Positions 1-8,206 of a stretch of DNA of 46,386 nt are shown here, piece by piece; the first letter of the stretch is position 1; every line of letters begins with the position of its first letter. The translations under genes and the position numbers were made by a program. Source of the stretch: Labilithrix sp. (GTDB lineage Bacteria; Myxococcota_A; Polyangia; Polyangiales; Polyangiaceae); assembly GCA_019637105.1 (NCBI GenBank), contig JAHBWF010000046.1, positions 1 through 46,386 of the forward strand, in the 5' to 3' direction. The notes under the pieces are model-generated. The model saw only the letters and a program-made list of their open reading frames with translations, had not been told where the DNA came from and made no database searches.

Positions 1-493
1 CGATCTCGCTCGCGAACGCGTCGTCTCCGAAGATCTCGTCGCAGAGCACCTTCACGTAGTGGCTCGTCTTCGGATCGACGTGTACGACCACCGAGCCGTG
101 CGGCGCGAGCAGCTCCCGCACGAGGACCAGGCGCTGGCCGAGCGCCTCGAGGTACTCGCCGCGGCTCGCCCATCGATCGTCGAACGCGAACCTCTTCGGG
201 CGCGTCTTCAGCGGCCCCGAGCGCGCGACGCGCTTGCCCGACTCGGGCGGGCTGGCGCGCTCGATCGCGTCGAACGCGCGGTTCGTCAAGAACGGCGGGT
301 CGAGGTAGGCCAGCGACACGCGGCCGCCGAGCTCCGCCGCCATCGACGCGAGCGCCGCACGGTTGTCCCCGAGGTGGAGGCTCCCCTTCCCGTCCCGGGC
401 GACCAGGACCCTCCGGGGTGCCTCGACGGTGGCCGGGTCGAAGACGCACGTCTTCCCCTGCCACGAAAGCCGCACGCCTTCGTCGCGCTTCAC
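1..493 (-). CDS. DNA methyltransferase, N4/N6 amino class (partial, C-terminus off window)
   Basis: The N-terminal 164 residues are visible; the gene runs off the left edge. Residues 42-44 are GDN, and residues 63-68 read YLDPPF, the catalytic motif IV of amino (N4-cytosine or N6-adenine) DNA methyltransferases of the PF01555 type. A run predicted to form a helix and strand (LAPHGSVVVHVDP) follows, as in these enzymes. The catalytic motif precedes the missing SAM-binding FxGxG region, which fits the beta-type domain order. I chose GTG at 493 because no ATG is in frame upstream; the start is uncertain and has no clear Shine-Dalgarno. The gene is divergent from trpS, 85 bp away. It could be the Mod subunit of a restriction system or an orphan enzyme; the neighbouring gene off the edge would decide. 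Confidence 0.75.
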   Translation of the reverse strand, partial: MKRDEGVRLSWQGKTCVFDPATVEAPRRVLVARDGKGSLHLGDNRAALASMAAELGGRVSLAYLDPPFLTNRAFDAIERASPPESGKRVARSGPLKTRPKRFAFDDRWASRGEYLEALGQRLVLVRELLAPHGSVVVHVDPKTSHYVKVLCDEIFGDDAFASEI

Positions 494-564
494 GGAGCGA
501 TCGTCGCCAATCGTCCCGGGCCGGCGCCAATTTTCGACATGGCTATGTCCGACCGATTGCGCGC

Positions 565-570
565 TAGACT
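565..570 (+). promoter_or_regulatory. -10-like TAGACT just upstream of trpS
   Basis: TAGACT ends 8 nt before the GTG start. There is no Shine-Dalgarno, so the transcript would begin at or next to the start codon. The same hexamer precedes two other genes in this window (2974 and 10611). Confidence 0.5.
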
Positions 571-578
571 CGCGCCCC

Positions 579-1628
579 GTGAGCCCACAGAGCCCCTTCG
601 CTTCGACCTCGAACCCGACCGGATCGCCGGCGCGGCCGACGGTCTTCTCCGGCATCCAGCCGTCCGGAGAGCTCCACATCGGAAACTACCTCGGGGCGGT
701 GCGGACCTGGCGCCAGCAGATCGAGGCGAACCGGGAGGACACGCTCTTCTGCATCGTCGACGCCCACGCGACCACTGTGCCCTACGACGCCGCGGACCTC
801 CGCCGGCGCATCGACGGCTTCGCGATCGACCTCATCGCCTGCGGCGTCGATCCGGACAAGACGATCCTCTTCGTCCAGAGCGACGTGCGCGAGCACACGG
901 AGCTCGCCTGGTACCTCTCCGGCGTCACGCCGATGGGCGATCTCCAGCGCATGACGCAGTTCAAGGAGAAGGGCGAGGGCAAGGAGTTCGTCTCGTCGGC
1001 GCTCTTCACCTACCCGGTGCTGATGAGCGCGGACATCCTGCTCTACAAGGCGACGGTCGTGCCCGTCGGCGACGACCAGGTCCAGCACCTCGAGCTCGCG
1101 CGCGAGACCGCGCGCCGGTTCAACCACCGCTTCGGCGACGTCTTCCCCGAGCCCAAGCCGCGCCTCTCGACCACGCCGCGGATCATGGGCCTCGACGGCG
1201 ACTCGAAGATGTCGAAGTCCAAGGGCAACACGATCTCGCTGTTCGAGCCGGAGGAGTCGTTCTGGAGCAAGCTCCGCACGGCGTACACCGATCCGCAGCG
1301 CCTCCAGCTGAGCGATCCCGGGCGCCCGGAGATCTGCAACATCTACACGATGCACAAGGCGGTCTCCCCCAAGGAGACGCAGGACGAGGTCGTCGCGAAC
1401 TGCACCGGCGCCGCCTGGGGCTGCGTCGACTGCAAGAAGGTGCTCTTCGAGAACTTCAACCGAGAGCTCGTCCCGCTCCGGAAGAAGCGCGAGGCCCTCT
1501 CGCTGCCGGAGGTCCGCGAGGCGCTCGGCGACGGCGCGGCCAAGGCGCGGCGCATCGCGCAGGCGACGATGAGGGAGGTCCGCGAGCGGATGGGCCTCGG
1601 CAGCCTCGCGTCCTCGACGGTCACGTGA
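579..1628 (+). CDS. trpS: Tryptophanyl-tRNA synthetase, 4Fe-4S type
   Basis: Charges tRNA-Trp with tryptophan in the cytosol. The protein has 349 residues, the normal length for bacterial TrpRS. Class I signatures are visible: HIGN at 33-36 and KMSKS at 210-214. The C-terminal tRNA-binding region carries Cys253, Cys275, Cys282 and Cys285, spaced C-x21-C-x6-C-x2-C, which closely matches the 4Fe-4S cluster motif known from Thermotoga maritima TrpRS. The GTG at 579 is preferred because conserved sequence (FSGIQPSGELHIGN) begins shortly after it and a -10-like hexamer lies just upstream; the longer reading frame has unrelated N-terminal sequence. The downstream lipoprotein gene overlaps its stop codon. 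Confidence 0.95.
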   Translation: MSPQSPFASTSNPTGSPARPTVFSGIQPSGELHIGNYLGAVRTWRQQIEANREDTLFCIVDAHATTVPYDAADLRRRIDGFAIDLIACGVDPDKTILFVQSDVREHTELAWYLSGVTPMGDLQRMTQFKEKGEGKEFVSSALFTYPVLMSADILLYKATVVPVGDDQVQHLELARETARRFNHRFGDVFPEPKPRLSTTPRIMGLDGDSKMSKSKGNTISLFEPEESFWSKLRTAYTDPQRLQLSDPGRPEICNIYTMHKAVSPKETQDEVVANCTGAAWGCVDCKKVLFENFNRELVPLRKKREALSLPEVREALGDGAAKARRIAQATMREVRERMGLGSLASSTVT

Positions 1629-2095
1629 GGCGGCGACCGTTCACGACGACGCGGCGCGCGGCGCTCGCGGGGCTCGCGGCGCTCGCCGTCGCCGGCTGCT
1701 CGCGCGCGCCGCCCGACGCGACGCCGGAGGGCGTGGTCCGCCTCTGGCTCGAGAAGATGGAGAGCTCCGCGGACGACGGCCGCGCGATGAGGGAGGCGTA
1801 CGCCCTGCTCGGCCCGCGCGCGCGCGCCAACCTCAAGGAGCGCGCGGACCGGGCGAGCCGCGGCCAGGGCCGCCGCTACGAGCCGCACGAGATGCTCGCC
1901 GAGGGCCGCTTCGGGCTCCGGTTCCGCCCGAAGTCGATGACCGCGAAGATCGAGGGCGACGACGCGTGGGTCGAGGTGAAGGGCGACGGCGCCGACCAGC
2001 GCGCGACCGTGAAGTGCACGCGCGAGGGGGGCGCGTGGCGGATCGAGCCGGACCTCCCGGACGTCCTCGCGCCCGCCCGGCGCGAGGGCGGCTAG
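1625..2095 (+). CDS. Small lipoprotein, NTF2-like (DUF4878-type) domain
   Basis: A 156-residue lipoprotein. The N-terminus has arginine pairs (RRR at 2-4, RR at 10-11), then an Ala/Leu-rich stretch ending in AGC, with the lipobox Cys at 25; the arginines leave Tat export possible. The mature part (TPEGVVRLWLEKM, then a basic helix and beta-strands ending in CTREGGAWRIEPDL) resembles NTF2-like DUF4878 lipoproteins, a comparison from memory only. Its GTG start overlaps the trpS stop as GTGA, so translation is probably coupled to trpS. Its stop codon overlaps the stop of the convergent gene in a shared CTAG. Function unknown. Confidence 0.7.
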   Translation: MRRRPFTTTRRAALAGLAALAVAGCSRAPPDATPEGVVRLWLEKMESSADDGRAMREAYALLGPRARANLKERADRASRGQGRRYEPHEMLAEGRFGLRFRPKSMTAKIEGDDAWVEVKGDGADQRATVKCTREGGAWRIEPDLPDVLAPARREGG

Positions 2096-2895
2096 AACAC
2101 GCGCTTGAAGCCGCCGTCGGGCAGCGGCGTCCGCGTGACGCCGATCCGCGTCGTCACCTTCCGCTCTTCGCGTCCGAGCCCGTAGAACGGCAGCTCGACC
2201 GTCACCGTGTACTCGCCCGGGACGAGGTTCTGCGCGGTCGTCTTCGGCACGTAGCGGTGGCCGCCGTCGAGGGTCACGGCCGGCGACGGCGCCGGGATCC
2301 GGAGCGCCCACCACGAGATCACGCGCGTGAGCTTTCCGCCGGGGCGGAGGTGGACGGCGAGGAGCGTCGGCGCGGGCGGCGGGGCGGAGGGCGCGACGGT
2401 CGGCACCGCGTCGACGTCGCGATCGCGGCTGTCGGTGGTCGTCGTCGGGAAGAGGAGACGGGGCGCCTCGGACGTCCCCGGACGCGGCTCGGGGATCCCG
2501 ACGACCCGCGACCAGTCCGTGCGCGGGCCGGCCGGCCGCGCGCGCGCCTCGAGGAGGAGCGTCGCCTCGGCCGGCGAGGTGTTCTCGATCGTGAGCGTGA
2601 GCAGCGCGGTGCCGCCGCCGACGACCTCGGAGGGCGAGGCCGTGAGGGTGATCGACAGGCTCTTCAGCGCCGCGCGCGTCGCGTCCTCGCTCGCGCTCTT
2701 CACCACGCACGTGGGGTCGTTCTCGACGGCGTCGAAGCCGCCGGCGCGAGCGCAGCCGGCGCGCGGCGGCGGCGGCGGCGGCGACGACGGGCGCACGCTC
2801 GCGTCCACGGCCGGCGCGGCGCGGGGCGGGTCGTCGCATCCGGCCAGCGCCGCGGCGATCGTGAGCAAGCGGACGTGCGTCGCGCGGACGGCCAT
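2092..2895 (-). CDS. Hypothetical lipoprotein with Pro-rich linker
   Basis: A 267-residue predicted lipoprotein with its lipobox Cys at residue 20 (AAALAGC). A linker with a run of prolines follows, then beta-rich sequence (SLSITLTASPSEVVGGG, LLTLTIENTSP) resembling an Ig-like or intracellular-proteinase-inhibitor-type fold, and a second beta region (PGEYTVTVELPFYGLG). I do not recognise the family. ATG 2895 is chosen because it immediately precedes the signal peptide and lies 8 nt from a -10-like element. Two cysteines near residues 48 and 63 could form a disulphide. The gene is divergent from the next gene and convergent with the preceding one. Confidence 0.65.
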   Translation of the reverse strand: MAVRATHVRLLTIAAALAGCDDPPRAAPAVDASVRPSSPPPPPPRAGCARAGGFDAVENDPTCVVKSASEDATRAALKSLSITLTASPSEVVGGGTALLTLTIENTSPAEATLLLEARARPAGPRTDWSRVVGIPEPRPGTSEAPRLLFPTTTTDSRDRDVDAVPTVAPSAPPPAPTLLAVHLRPGGKLTRVISWWALRIPAPSPAVTLDGGHRYVPKTTAQNLVPGEYTVTVELPFYGLGREERKVTTRIGVTRTPLPDGGFKRVF

Positions 2896-2903
2896 CGACG
2901 ACG

Positions 2904-2933
2904 GCGGTAGCCCCGCCGTCCCGATCCGGTCAA
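2904..2933 (-). promoter_or_regulatory. Promoter for the minus-strand lipoprotein at 2895
   Basis: On the minus strand, TTGACC (2928-2933) and TACCGC (2904-2909) are separated by 18 nt, and the -10 lies 8 nt before the ATG. The -10 is weak; no Shine-Dalgarno is present. Confidence 0.4.
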
Positions 2934-2973
2934 GACCTTCGCGCGCCAGTAGGCCCGCGAGGGGCGCGAGCGA

Positions 2974-2979
2974 TAGACT
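2974..2979 (+). promoter_or_regulatory. -10-like TAGACT
   Basis: TAGACT ends 6 nt before the GTG at 2986, with no Shine-Dalgarno between. This arrangement is expected for a leaderless mRNA. Confidence 0.5.
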
Positions 2980-2985
2980 GCGGCC

Positions 2986-4191
2986 GTGCTCCCCGCCCTC
3001 TCGCAGCGCGCGCGCGCCGTCGTCCTCGGCGTGGTCGGCGCGGTCGCCGCGTTCTTCCTCTTCGGCGGAGCACGAGGGACGAGCGCGGCCGGCGTCCCCG
3101 TCGACGCCGTGCCGCGCGACTCGTTCTTGGTGGCGACCGTCGATCTCGCCGAGCTCCGCCGTTCGCCGCTCTACGAGGTGCTCTTCGGCAAGGACGCGCC
3201 GGGGGGCGGGCCCAAGCCCGACGGCCCGATGTTCGGGCCGCGCGCGCTGGGGATCGGGAAGCTCGCCGACGCGTGCGGCTTCGATCCCCTCTCGCGCGTC
3301 GAGCGGCTCGCGGTCGCCGTGCCGGAGGAGGGCGACAAGGGCGAGCTGGGCGTCGCGGCGAGCGTCACCGTCTCGCGCGCGGAGCTCTCGACGTGCACCG
3401 AGAACCTCGCGGGCCGCCGCGGCGGCAAGGTCGCGACGAAGGAGACCGGCAGCTTCGTGGTCGTCGAGGACTCGACCGGCGCGGGCGAGGCCGCGCGCCC
3501 GCGCCTCGCCTACGGCCGCGGCGGCCTGCTCGTGGTCGGGCGCGGCGCGTGGTTCGACGCCATGCTCGCCGCCGCCGACGGGAAGCGGCCCGGCGTGCGC
3601 GAGGCGGAGGCGCACGTCGCGATGCGCTCCTCGCTCACCGGACGCGACGGCTGGCGCTCGCCCACCGTGCTCGTCTCCGCGCTGCTCCCGCGATCGCTGC
3701 GGGAGCGGCTGAAGGACGAGATGGGCGCCGAGCTGCCGGCGGCCGGCGGCGAAGGCGGGCAGGGCGTGATGGCCGGCGTGCTCGGGGTGTCGGGCGTCGG
3801 GCTCGCGCTCCGCGCCGGCGGACGCTCGATCGACGCGGCCGTCGAGCTCGTGTGCGACGCCGAAGAAGGCTGCGCGGTGGTCGAGAAGCTCATCCTCAAG
3901 AAGCGGCTCGAGTGGTCGAAGGAGCTGACGCTCCGTATGGTCGGCCTCGGCCCGCTGCTCGACTCGATCGAGGTGAAGCGCGAGGGCGCTCGCGTCCGCG
4001 TGACCGCCGGCGCGTCCGCGGACGCCCTCGCCGCCACGATCGATCGCCTGCTGCGGCTGCGGGCCCGTTCGCGAGGGCTCGACGCCGCGCGCGACGCGCC
4101 GCCCGCGGCGCCGCCCGCGTCCACGCCCCCCGGCCCGCGGGGCGAGACCATGCCGGCCCCGCGCCCCGCGCCGCAGCCGCCGGAGCGTTGA
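2986..4191 (+). CDS. Hypothetical membrane-anchored or exported protein
   Basis: A 401-residue protein. One hydrophobic segment (residues 11-27, AVVLGVVGAVAAFFLFG) acts as a signal anchor or signal peptide. A mixed alpha/beta body follows with three notable cysteines (DACGFDP, STCTEN and CDAEEGC). The last 30 residues are Pro/Ala-rich. The pattern near the start (VPRDSFLVATVDLAELR), with a later repeat of the same style, resembles DUF3352-like periplasmic proteins, but this is weak. I do not recognise a function. The GTG start follows a -10-like hexamer. Confidence 0.6.
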   Translation: MLPALSQRARAVVLGVVGAVAAFFLFGGARGTSAAGVPVDAVPRDSFLVATVDLAELRRSPLYEVLFGKDAPGGGPKPDGPMFGPRALGIGKLADACGFDPLSRVERLAVAVPEEGDKGELGVAASVTVSRAELSTCTENLAGRRGGKVATKETGSFVVVEDSTGAGEAARPRLAYGRGGLLVVGRGAWFDAMLAAADGKRPGVREAEAHVAMRSSLTGRDGWRSPTVLVSALLPRSLRERLKDEMGAELPAAGGEGGQGVMAGVLGVSGVGLALRAGGRSIDAAVELVCDAEEGCAVVEKLILKKRLEWSKELTLRMVGLGPLLDSIEVKREGARVRVTAGASADALAATIDRLLRLRARSRGLDAARDAPPAAPPASTPPGPRGETMPAPRPAPQPPER

Positions 4192-4309
4192 ACGGCCGAG
4201 CCGCGCCGCGGGAGCGGTAGATTTCGCGGCCGAGATTCCTTACCCTACGAGTCCCTTCGGTCTCGGCCCGCAACGCCGTAGCCCGAGCTGCCATCCGAAC
4301 TCGTTGGAA

Positions 4310-4327
4310 GGCGTCGGTCGAGACGCC
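4310..4327 (+). promoter_or_regulatory. Hairpin in the trxA leader
   Basis: GGCGTC and GACGCC flank a 6-nt loop about 30 nt before the trxA start. A -10-like TACCCT lies at 4241-4246. The leader could be structured; its role is unknown. Confidence 0.3.
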
Positions 4328-4357
4328 CTCCGCACCTAGCAAGCACAGGAGGCCGCC

Positions 4358-4681
4358 ATGGCCGGCAAGAACGTCATCGAGCTCACCGACGCGAACTTCG
4401 AGGCCGAGGTCCTCCAGTCGAACGTGCCCGTCCTCGTCGACTTCACGGCGACGTGGTGCGGCCCGTGCAAGGTCCTCGCGCCGATCGTCGAAGGCCTCGC
4501 CGATGAGTTCGCGGGGAAGTACAAGATCGGCAAGCTCGACATCGACGACGCCCCCGGCGTCACGCAGAAGTACGGCGTCCGCGGTGTCCCGACCGTCATG
4601 GTCTTCAAGGGCGGCGAGAAGAAGGCTCAGCACGTCGGCGTGACCAACAAGGACACGCTCGTGAAGCTGCTCGAGTCCTGA
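4358..4681 (+). CDS. trxA: Thioredoxin
   Basis: A 107-residue cytosolic thioredoxin that reduces protein disulphides and is recycled by thioredoxin reductase. The active site WCGPCK has its redox cysteines at 34 and 37. The cis-proline region GVRGVPTVMVF and the terminal helix are in the expected places, and the length is normal. A strong Shine-Dalgarno (AGGAGG) sits 6 nt before the ATG, unlike the leaderless neighbours. It is flanked by 166 bp upstream and 95 bp downstream and is probably monocistronic. Confidence 0.97.
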   Translation: MAGKNVIELTDANFEAEVLQSNVPVLVDFTATWCGPCKVLAPIVEGLADEFAGKYKIGKLDIDDAPGVTQKYGVRGVPTVMVFKGGEKKAQHVGVTNKDTLVKLLES

Positions 4682-4760
4682 GCGGCTCGCCCCACGTCGT
4701 TTCACGGCGGCGCGGCGCCTAGCCCGACAAACCCGGGTTGGCCGTGGCCGACTCGGGGCG

Positions 4761-4766
4761 TATCCT
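4761..4766 (+). promoter_or_regulatory. -10-like TATCCT upstream of the kinase gene
   Basis: TATCCT ends 10 nt before ATG 4777 and no Shine-Dalgarno is seen. It supports ATG 4777 over the earlier in-frame start at 4738. Confidence 0.45.
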
Positions 4767-4776
4767 CGGGCAGAGC

Positions 4777-6900
4777 ATGCACCCGTCGCCGGACCTGCGC
4801 CTCGTCCCCCTGCGCGACTCGCTCGTCGGCAGGGTGCTGCGAGGCACGGGCAACACGGCGTACTACCTTCGCGAGTGCATCGGCGAAGGCGGGCAAGGGT
4901 GGGTCTTCCGCGCGAACTGGGACGATCCCTCCGGCCACGTCGTCATCGTCAAGGTGCTGCGGCCGGACGTGGTCGCGACGGAGGCGCTCCGCCGATTCCA
5001 GCGGGAGGCGGAGGTCCTGCGCATGCTCTCGACGCAAGGTCGACCGAACCCGTACATCGTTCGGTTCTACGACCACGCGATCGCCCAGGTGCCGTCGACG
5101 TACGGGCCCGATCCGCTGACGCTGCCCTTCACGGTCCTCGAGTTCGTCGACGGGACGACCCTCGAGAAGGAGATCGTGAAGCAACGCGCGACCGGTCGCG
5201 GCTTCTCGGCGGAGCGCGTCCGGCGCCTGCTCCGGCAGATCTGCCAGGCCCTCGACGTCGTGCACAAGCAGAAGGTCGTTCATCGCGACCTGAAGCCGTC
5301 GAACATCCTCCTCGCGAACGAGGCCGGGACGGAGGTCGCGAAGGTCACCGACTTCGGGCTCGTCAAGCTCGTCGACGTGAACCTGCAGAAGACGTCGGCG
5401 CTCGCCGGCGCCTCGCTCGGCTACGCGCCGCCCGAGCAATACGAGCAGGGGAACCAGCGCGTCTCGCCGCGCACCGACGTCTTCTCGCTCGCCGCGGTCG
5501 TCTTCGAGATGCTCACCGCGAAGCCGGCGTTCCCGTTCCACGACGGCGAGAACCCGCTGCTCATCGTGACGCGCATCCTCAACGGGCCGCGGCCGTCGCT
5601 GGTGAAGGCGCGGAGCTCGCTCGCTCCCGAGCTCGAGGCGTCGGCGCCGCTGGTCGAGGCGCTCGACCGCGAGCTCGCCCGGGCGCTCGCCGCCGATCCC
5701 TCCGCGCGCCACGAGGGCGCGATGGAGCTGTGGAACGCGCTCGAGCCGTCGCTCCGCGCGGCGACGGAGGAGCACAAGCCCGCGCCGCGGAGCCACGTCT
5801 CTCCGTACGAGACGACGGCGCGCGCCGGCGAGCCGCAGCCGTCCGCGGGCGGCGGCTCCGGCGTCCGCGTGCGGACCGACGACCAGCAGCCCTTCGTCTC
5901 GAACCCGTCGGCGCCTCGGCTCGAGGCGGCGACCGGCGACGCCGCGCGCCCGGAGCGCGTCCCCGAGGCGCAGGCGGCGACCCCGGCCGCGTGGACGTGG
6001 TCGATGCTGACGCCCGCGCTCGCGGCCAAGTCGATCCGGAGCGCGGTGTTCACCTCCACGGCCGACGCCGCGATCGCCCTCACGACGGCGGGGCTCGTGC
6101 GGTGGGAGCGCGGCAGCTGGGTCTCCGTCACGCTGCCGAGCCACGTGCCGCGGAGCGGGCTCCGCGGCCTGCGCTGGATGCGCGACGGCAGCGTGCTGCT
6201 CTTCGGCGAGGGCGGCTTCGTCGCGCGCCACGTCCTCGGAGGCGCGACCACGCTCTGGCGCGTCCCCGATCCCGAGATCACGTTCCTCGGCGCGCTCGTC
6301 GAGGAGAACGGCGTCACCACGCTCGTGGGCGAGCGCCCTTACCGCGGCGGCGCCGCGCGATCGTTCCCCGGCAAGACGGCCGGCGTCGTGACGCAGTTCA
6401 ACGGCGACCGCGTCACCGTCGTCGGCGACGCCATGAGCTGCTCGCGCCTCCACGGCGTCGCGCGCATGACGAACGGACAGCTCGTCGCGTGCGGCGACTG
6501 GGGCGCCATCGTCCGCGTCGAGCTCGGCGTCGTCGAGTTCGTCTCGTCCATCTGCGCGGGCCACCTGCTCGCGATCGCGCCGCTGCCCGACGGCGGCGCC
6601 GTCACCGTCGGCGTCGGCGGCCACGCGCTCTCGCTCGACGCCCAGCTCCACGCGCAGCTCGAGGCGGTTCAGACCACGCGCGACCTCTTGTGCCTCACGA
6701 GCACGGACGACGGGCAGGCGTGGGCGGGCTCGGCGCAGGCGCGCCTGGTCCGGCGCTCGAGCCTGGGCGGCGCGAGCAGCTGGGTCCGGATCAGCGGCGA
6801 CATCGGCGTCACGGCGAGCATGATCGCGATCGCCGCCGGCCCGCGCACCGTCCGCTCCATCGGCGACGACGGGACCGTGGTCGAGGGCCGGCTCGCGTAG
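4777..6900 (+). CDS. Ser/Thr protein kinase with C-terminal repeat (propeller-like) domain
   Basis: A 707-residue cytosolic eukaryote-like kinase. The glycine loop GEGGQG is at 36-41, the likely ATP-contacting lysine at 59, the catalytic HRDLKPSN at 169-176, DFG at 192-194 and an APPEQY activation-segment motif follows, so it looks catalytically intact. After a Pro/Ala-rich linker (about 325-405) comes a region of about 300 residues with repeated short strands and W/G motifs (GLVRWERGSW, LRWMRDGSVLLFGEGG, MTNGQLVACGDWG). This suggests a WD40/BNR-like propeller that may sense a ligand or bind substrates. There is no transmembrane segment. The substrates are unknown. Confidence 0.9.
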   Translation: MHPSPDLRLVPLRDSLVGRVLRGTGNTAYYLRECIGEGGQGWVFRANWDDPSGHVVIVKVLRPDVVATEALRRFQREAEVLRMLSTQGRPNPYIVRFYDHAIAQVPSTYGPDPLTLPFTVLEFVDGTTLEKEIVKQRATGRGFSAERVRRLLRQICQALDVVHKQKVVHRDLKPSNILLANEAGTEVAKVTDFGLVKLVDVNLQKTSALAGASLGYAPPEQYEQGNQRVSPRTDVFSLAAVVFEMLTAKPAFPFHDGENPLLIVTRILNGPRPSLVKARSSLAPELEASAPLVEALDRELARALAADPSARHEGAMELWNALEPSLRAATEEHKPAPRSHVSPYETTARAGEPQPSAGGGSGVRVRTDDQQPFVSNPSAPRLEAATGDAARPERVPEAQAATPAAWTWSMLTPALAAKSIRSAVFTSTADAAIALTTAGLVRWERGSWVSVTLPSHVPRSGLRGLRWMRDGSVLLFGEGGFVARHVLGGATTLWRVPDPEITFLGALVEENGVTTLVGERPYRGGAARSFPGKTAGVVTQFNGDRVTVVGDAMSCSRLHGVARMTNGQLVACGDWGAIVRVELGVVEFVSSICAGHLLAIAPLPDGGAVTVGVGGHALSLDAQLHAQLEAVQTTRDLLCLTSTDDGQAWAGSAQARLVRRSSLGGASSWVRISGDIGVTASMIAIAAGPRTVRSIGDDGTVVEGRLA

Positions 6901-7059
6901 CGAACCGGGCCCGCCTCCGGGAGGAGCGAGGGCGTCGCGCGCGAGCGGCGGGCGCGACCGCGCCGAGCCCGCGATCCAAAAATTTCATGGGATCATGTAC
7001 TTGGGTCGTGCCGCAAAAAAAGTCCTGGCCGCGCGGCGACGGCACGTCATACCAAGGCC

Positions 7060-8034
7060 GTGAATCGCACTTTGCCTTACAAGGTAGGCCTCGCCCTCGG
7101 CGCGCTGCTCCTCGCCGCGGCCTGCGGCGCCGCCGACGACGACGCGGCTTCGTCGGAGTCCGCGCAGACCACGTGGCGCGCGCCCGCCGAGGGGAGCTGC
7201 GAAGCCGCCGGGATGCTCGCGGTCGCCAACGAGGCGACCTTCGACGAGCTCGACGGCGAGGCGAGGCTCGATCGTCGCGCCGCGGAGAACCTCGTCGCCG
7301 CGCGCCCCTTCTCGACGGTGCGCGAGATCGACGACGTGCCGCGCGTCGGCGACGCGACGCTCGCGTCGATCCTCGAGTACGCGCGGCGGCGCGGCGATCT
7401 CGACGCGTGCGCGACGGACGCGACGGAGATCGGCGTCGTGTCGGACCTCGACGAGACCGTGATCCCGTCGGCGACGCCGGACCTCTCGCGCGCGCCCTTC
7501 CCCGGCGTGAGGGCGCTGCTCTCGCTCCTCGAGCATCGAAACGGCGGCGCGGCCGGCGACGTCCACTACGTCACCGCGCGGACGCCGGAGCGGGTGGCCG
7601 ACGTGCCCGCGTACCTCGCGGCCCACGGCGTGCCCTCGGGCGCGATCGAGACGGGCGTCTCGGGCGTCCCCTGGATCGCCGAGGCCGAGAAGGTCAGGGA
7701 CATCGAGGCCATCCTCGGGCGGACGGGCGCGCAGCGCTTCGTCCTGCTGGGCGACTCCTCGCACCGCGATCCCGAGGTCTACAAGCGCGTGCTCGCGGCG
7801 CATCCGGATCGCGTCATCGGCGGCTTCATCCACAAGGTGAACGCGACGGTGTCCGCGGGCCGCGTCGAGGGTCTCCACCTCTTCGAGAGCTACGCCGAGG
7901 TCGCCGCGATCCTCCACGGCATGCGTGTGATCACGCGGGAGGAAGCGCTCTCCGTGATGCGCGCCGCGCGCGACGAGGGGCTCGCGCTGACCGACGCCGA
8001 GATGAACGCGTTGCTCGACGGCCCGTCCCCCTGA
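7060..8034 (+). CDS. Secreted HhH-APP1 phosphatase-domain lipoprotein (DUF2183)
   Basis: A 324-residue lipoprotein with its lipobox Cys at 22. Residues about 50-110 form a ComEA-like helix-hairpin-helix pair (NEATFDELD, RPFSTVREIDDVPRVGDATL). From about 125 a DUF2183/APP1-type HAD-like phosphatase domain begins: DLDET at 129-133 is the DxDxT catalytic motif and LLGDSSHRDPEVY matches the family's conserved second motif. DUF2183 enzymes include yeast phosphatidate phosphatase App1; a lipid phosphatase role in the envelope is inferred. Joining an HhH module to this domain in one exported protein is unusual. A weak CATACC element lies 6 nt before the GTG start. The 159 bp upstream are relatively AT-rich around 6975-7025. 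Confidence 0.75.
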   Translation: MNRTLPYKVGLALGALLLAAACGAADDDAASSESAQTTWRAPAEGSCEAAGMLAVANEATFDELDGEARLDRRAAENLVAARPFSTVREIDDVPRVGDATLASILEYARRRGDLDACATDATEIGVVSDLDETVIPSATPDLSRAPFPGVRALLSLLEHRNGGAAGDVHYVTARTPERVADVPAYLAAHGVPSGAIETGVSGVPWIAEAEKVRDIEAILGRTGAQRFVLLGDSSHRDPEVYKRVLAAHPDRVIGGFIHKVNATVSAGRVEGLHLFESYAEVAAILHGMRVITREEALSVMRAARDEGLALTDAEMNALLDGPSP

Positions 8035-8120
8035 CCCCGAGGGCGCGCGCCTTCGAGCTCTTCAGGAGCGTCCGGCGCTCCGCCGCGCGCCGGCGACCTC
8101 GTTTCGCGTCGCCGAGCGCC

Positions 8121-8158
8121 GCGACGACGGAACGGTGGTCGAGCGGCACGACGCGTAG
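8121..8158 (+). pseudogene. Possible remnant of a kinase-gene paralogue 3' end
   Basis: These 38 bases match the last 38 bases of the kinase gene (6863-6900) at 30 positions, ending in the same in-frame TAG (DDGTVVERHDA against DDGTVVEGRLA). Nothing recognisable remains upstream. It could be chance in GC-rich DNA. Confidence 0.25.
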
Positions 8159-8206
8159 TAGGAAAAAGGTGGCTCGGCGCGGTCCCACGGTCGAGCTCGT
8201 CGCCCC

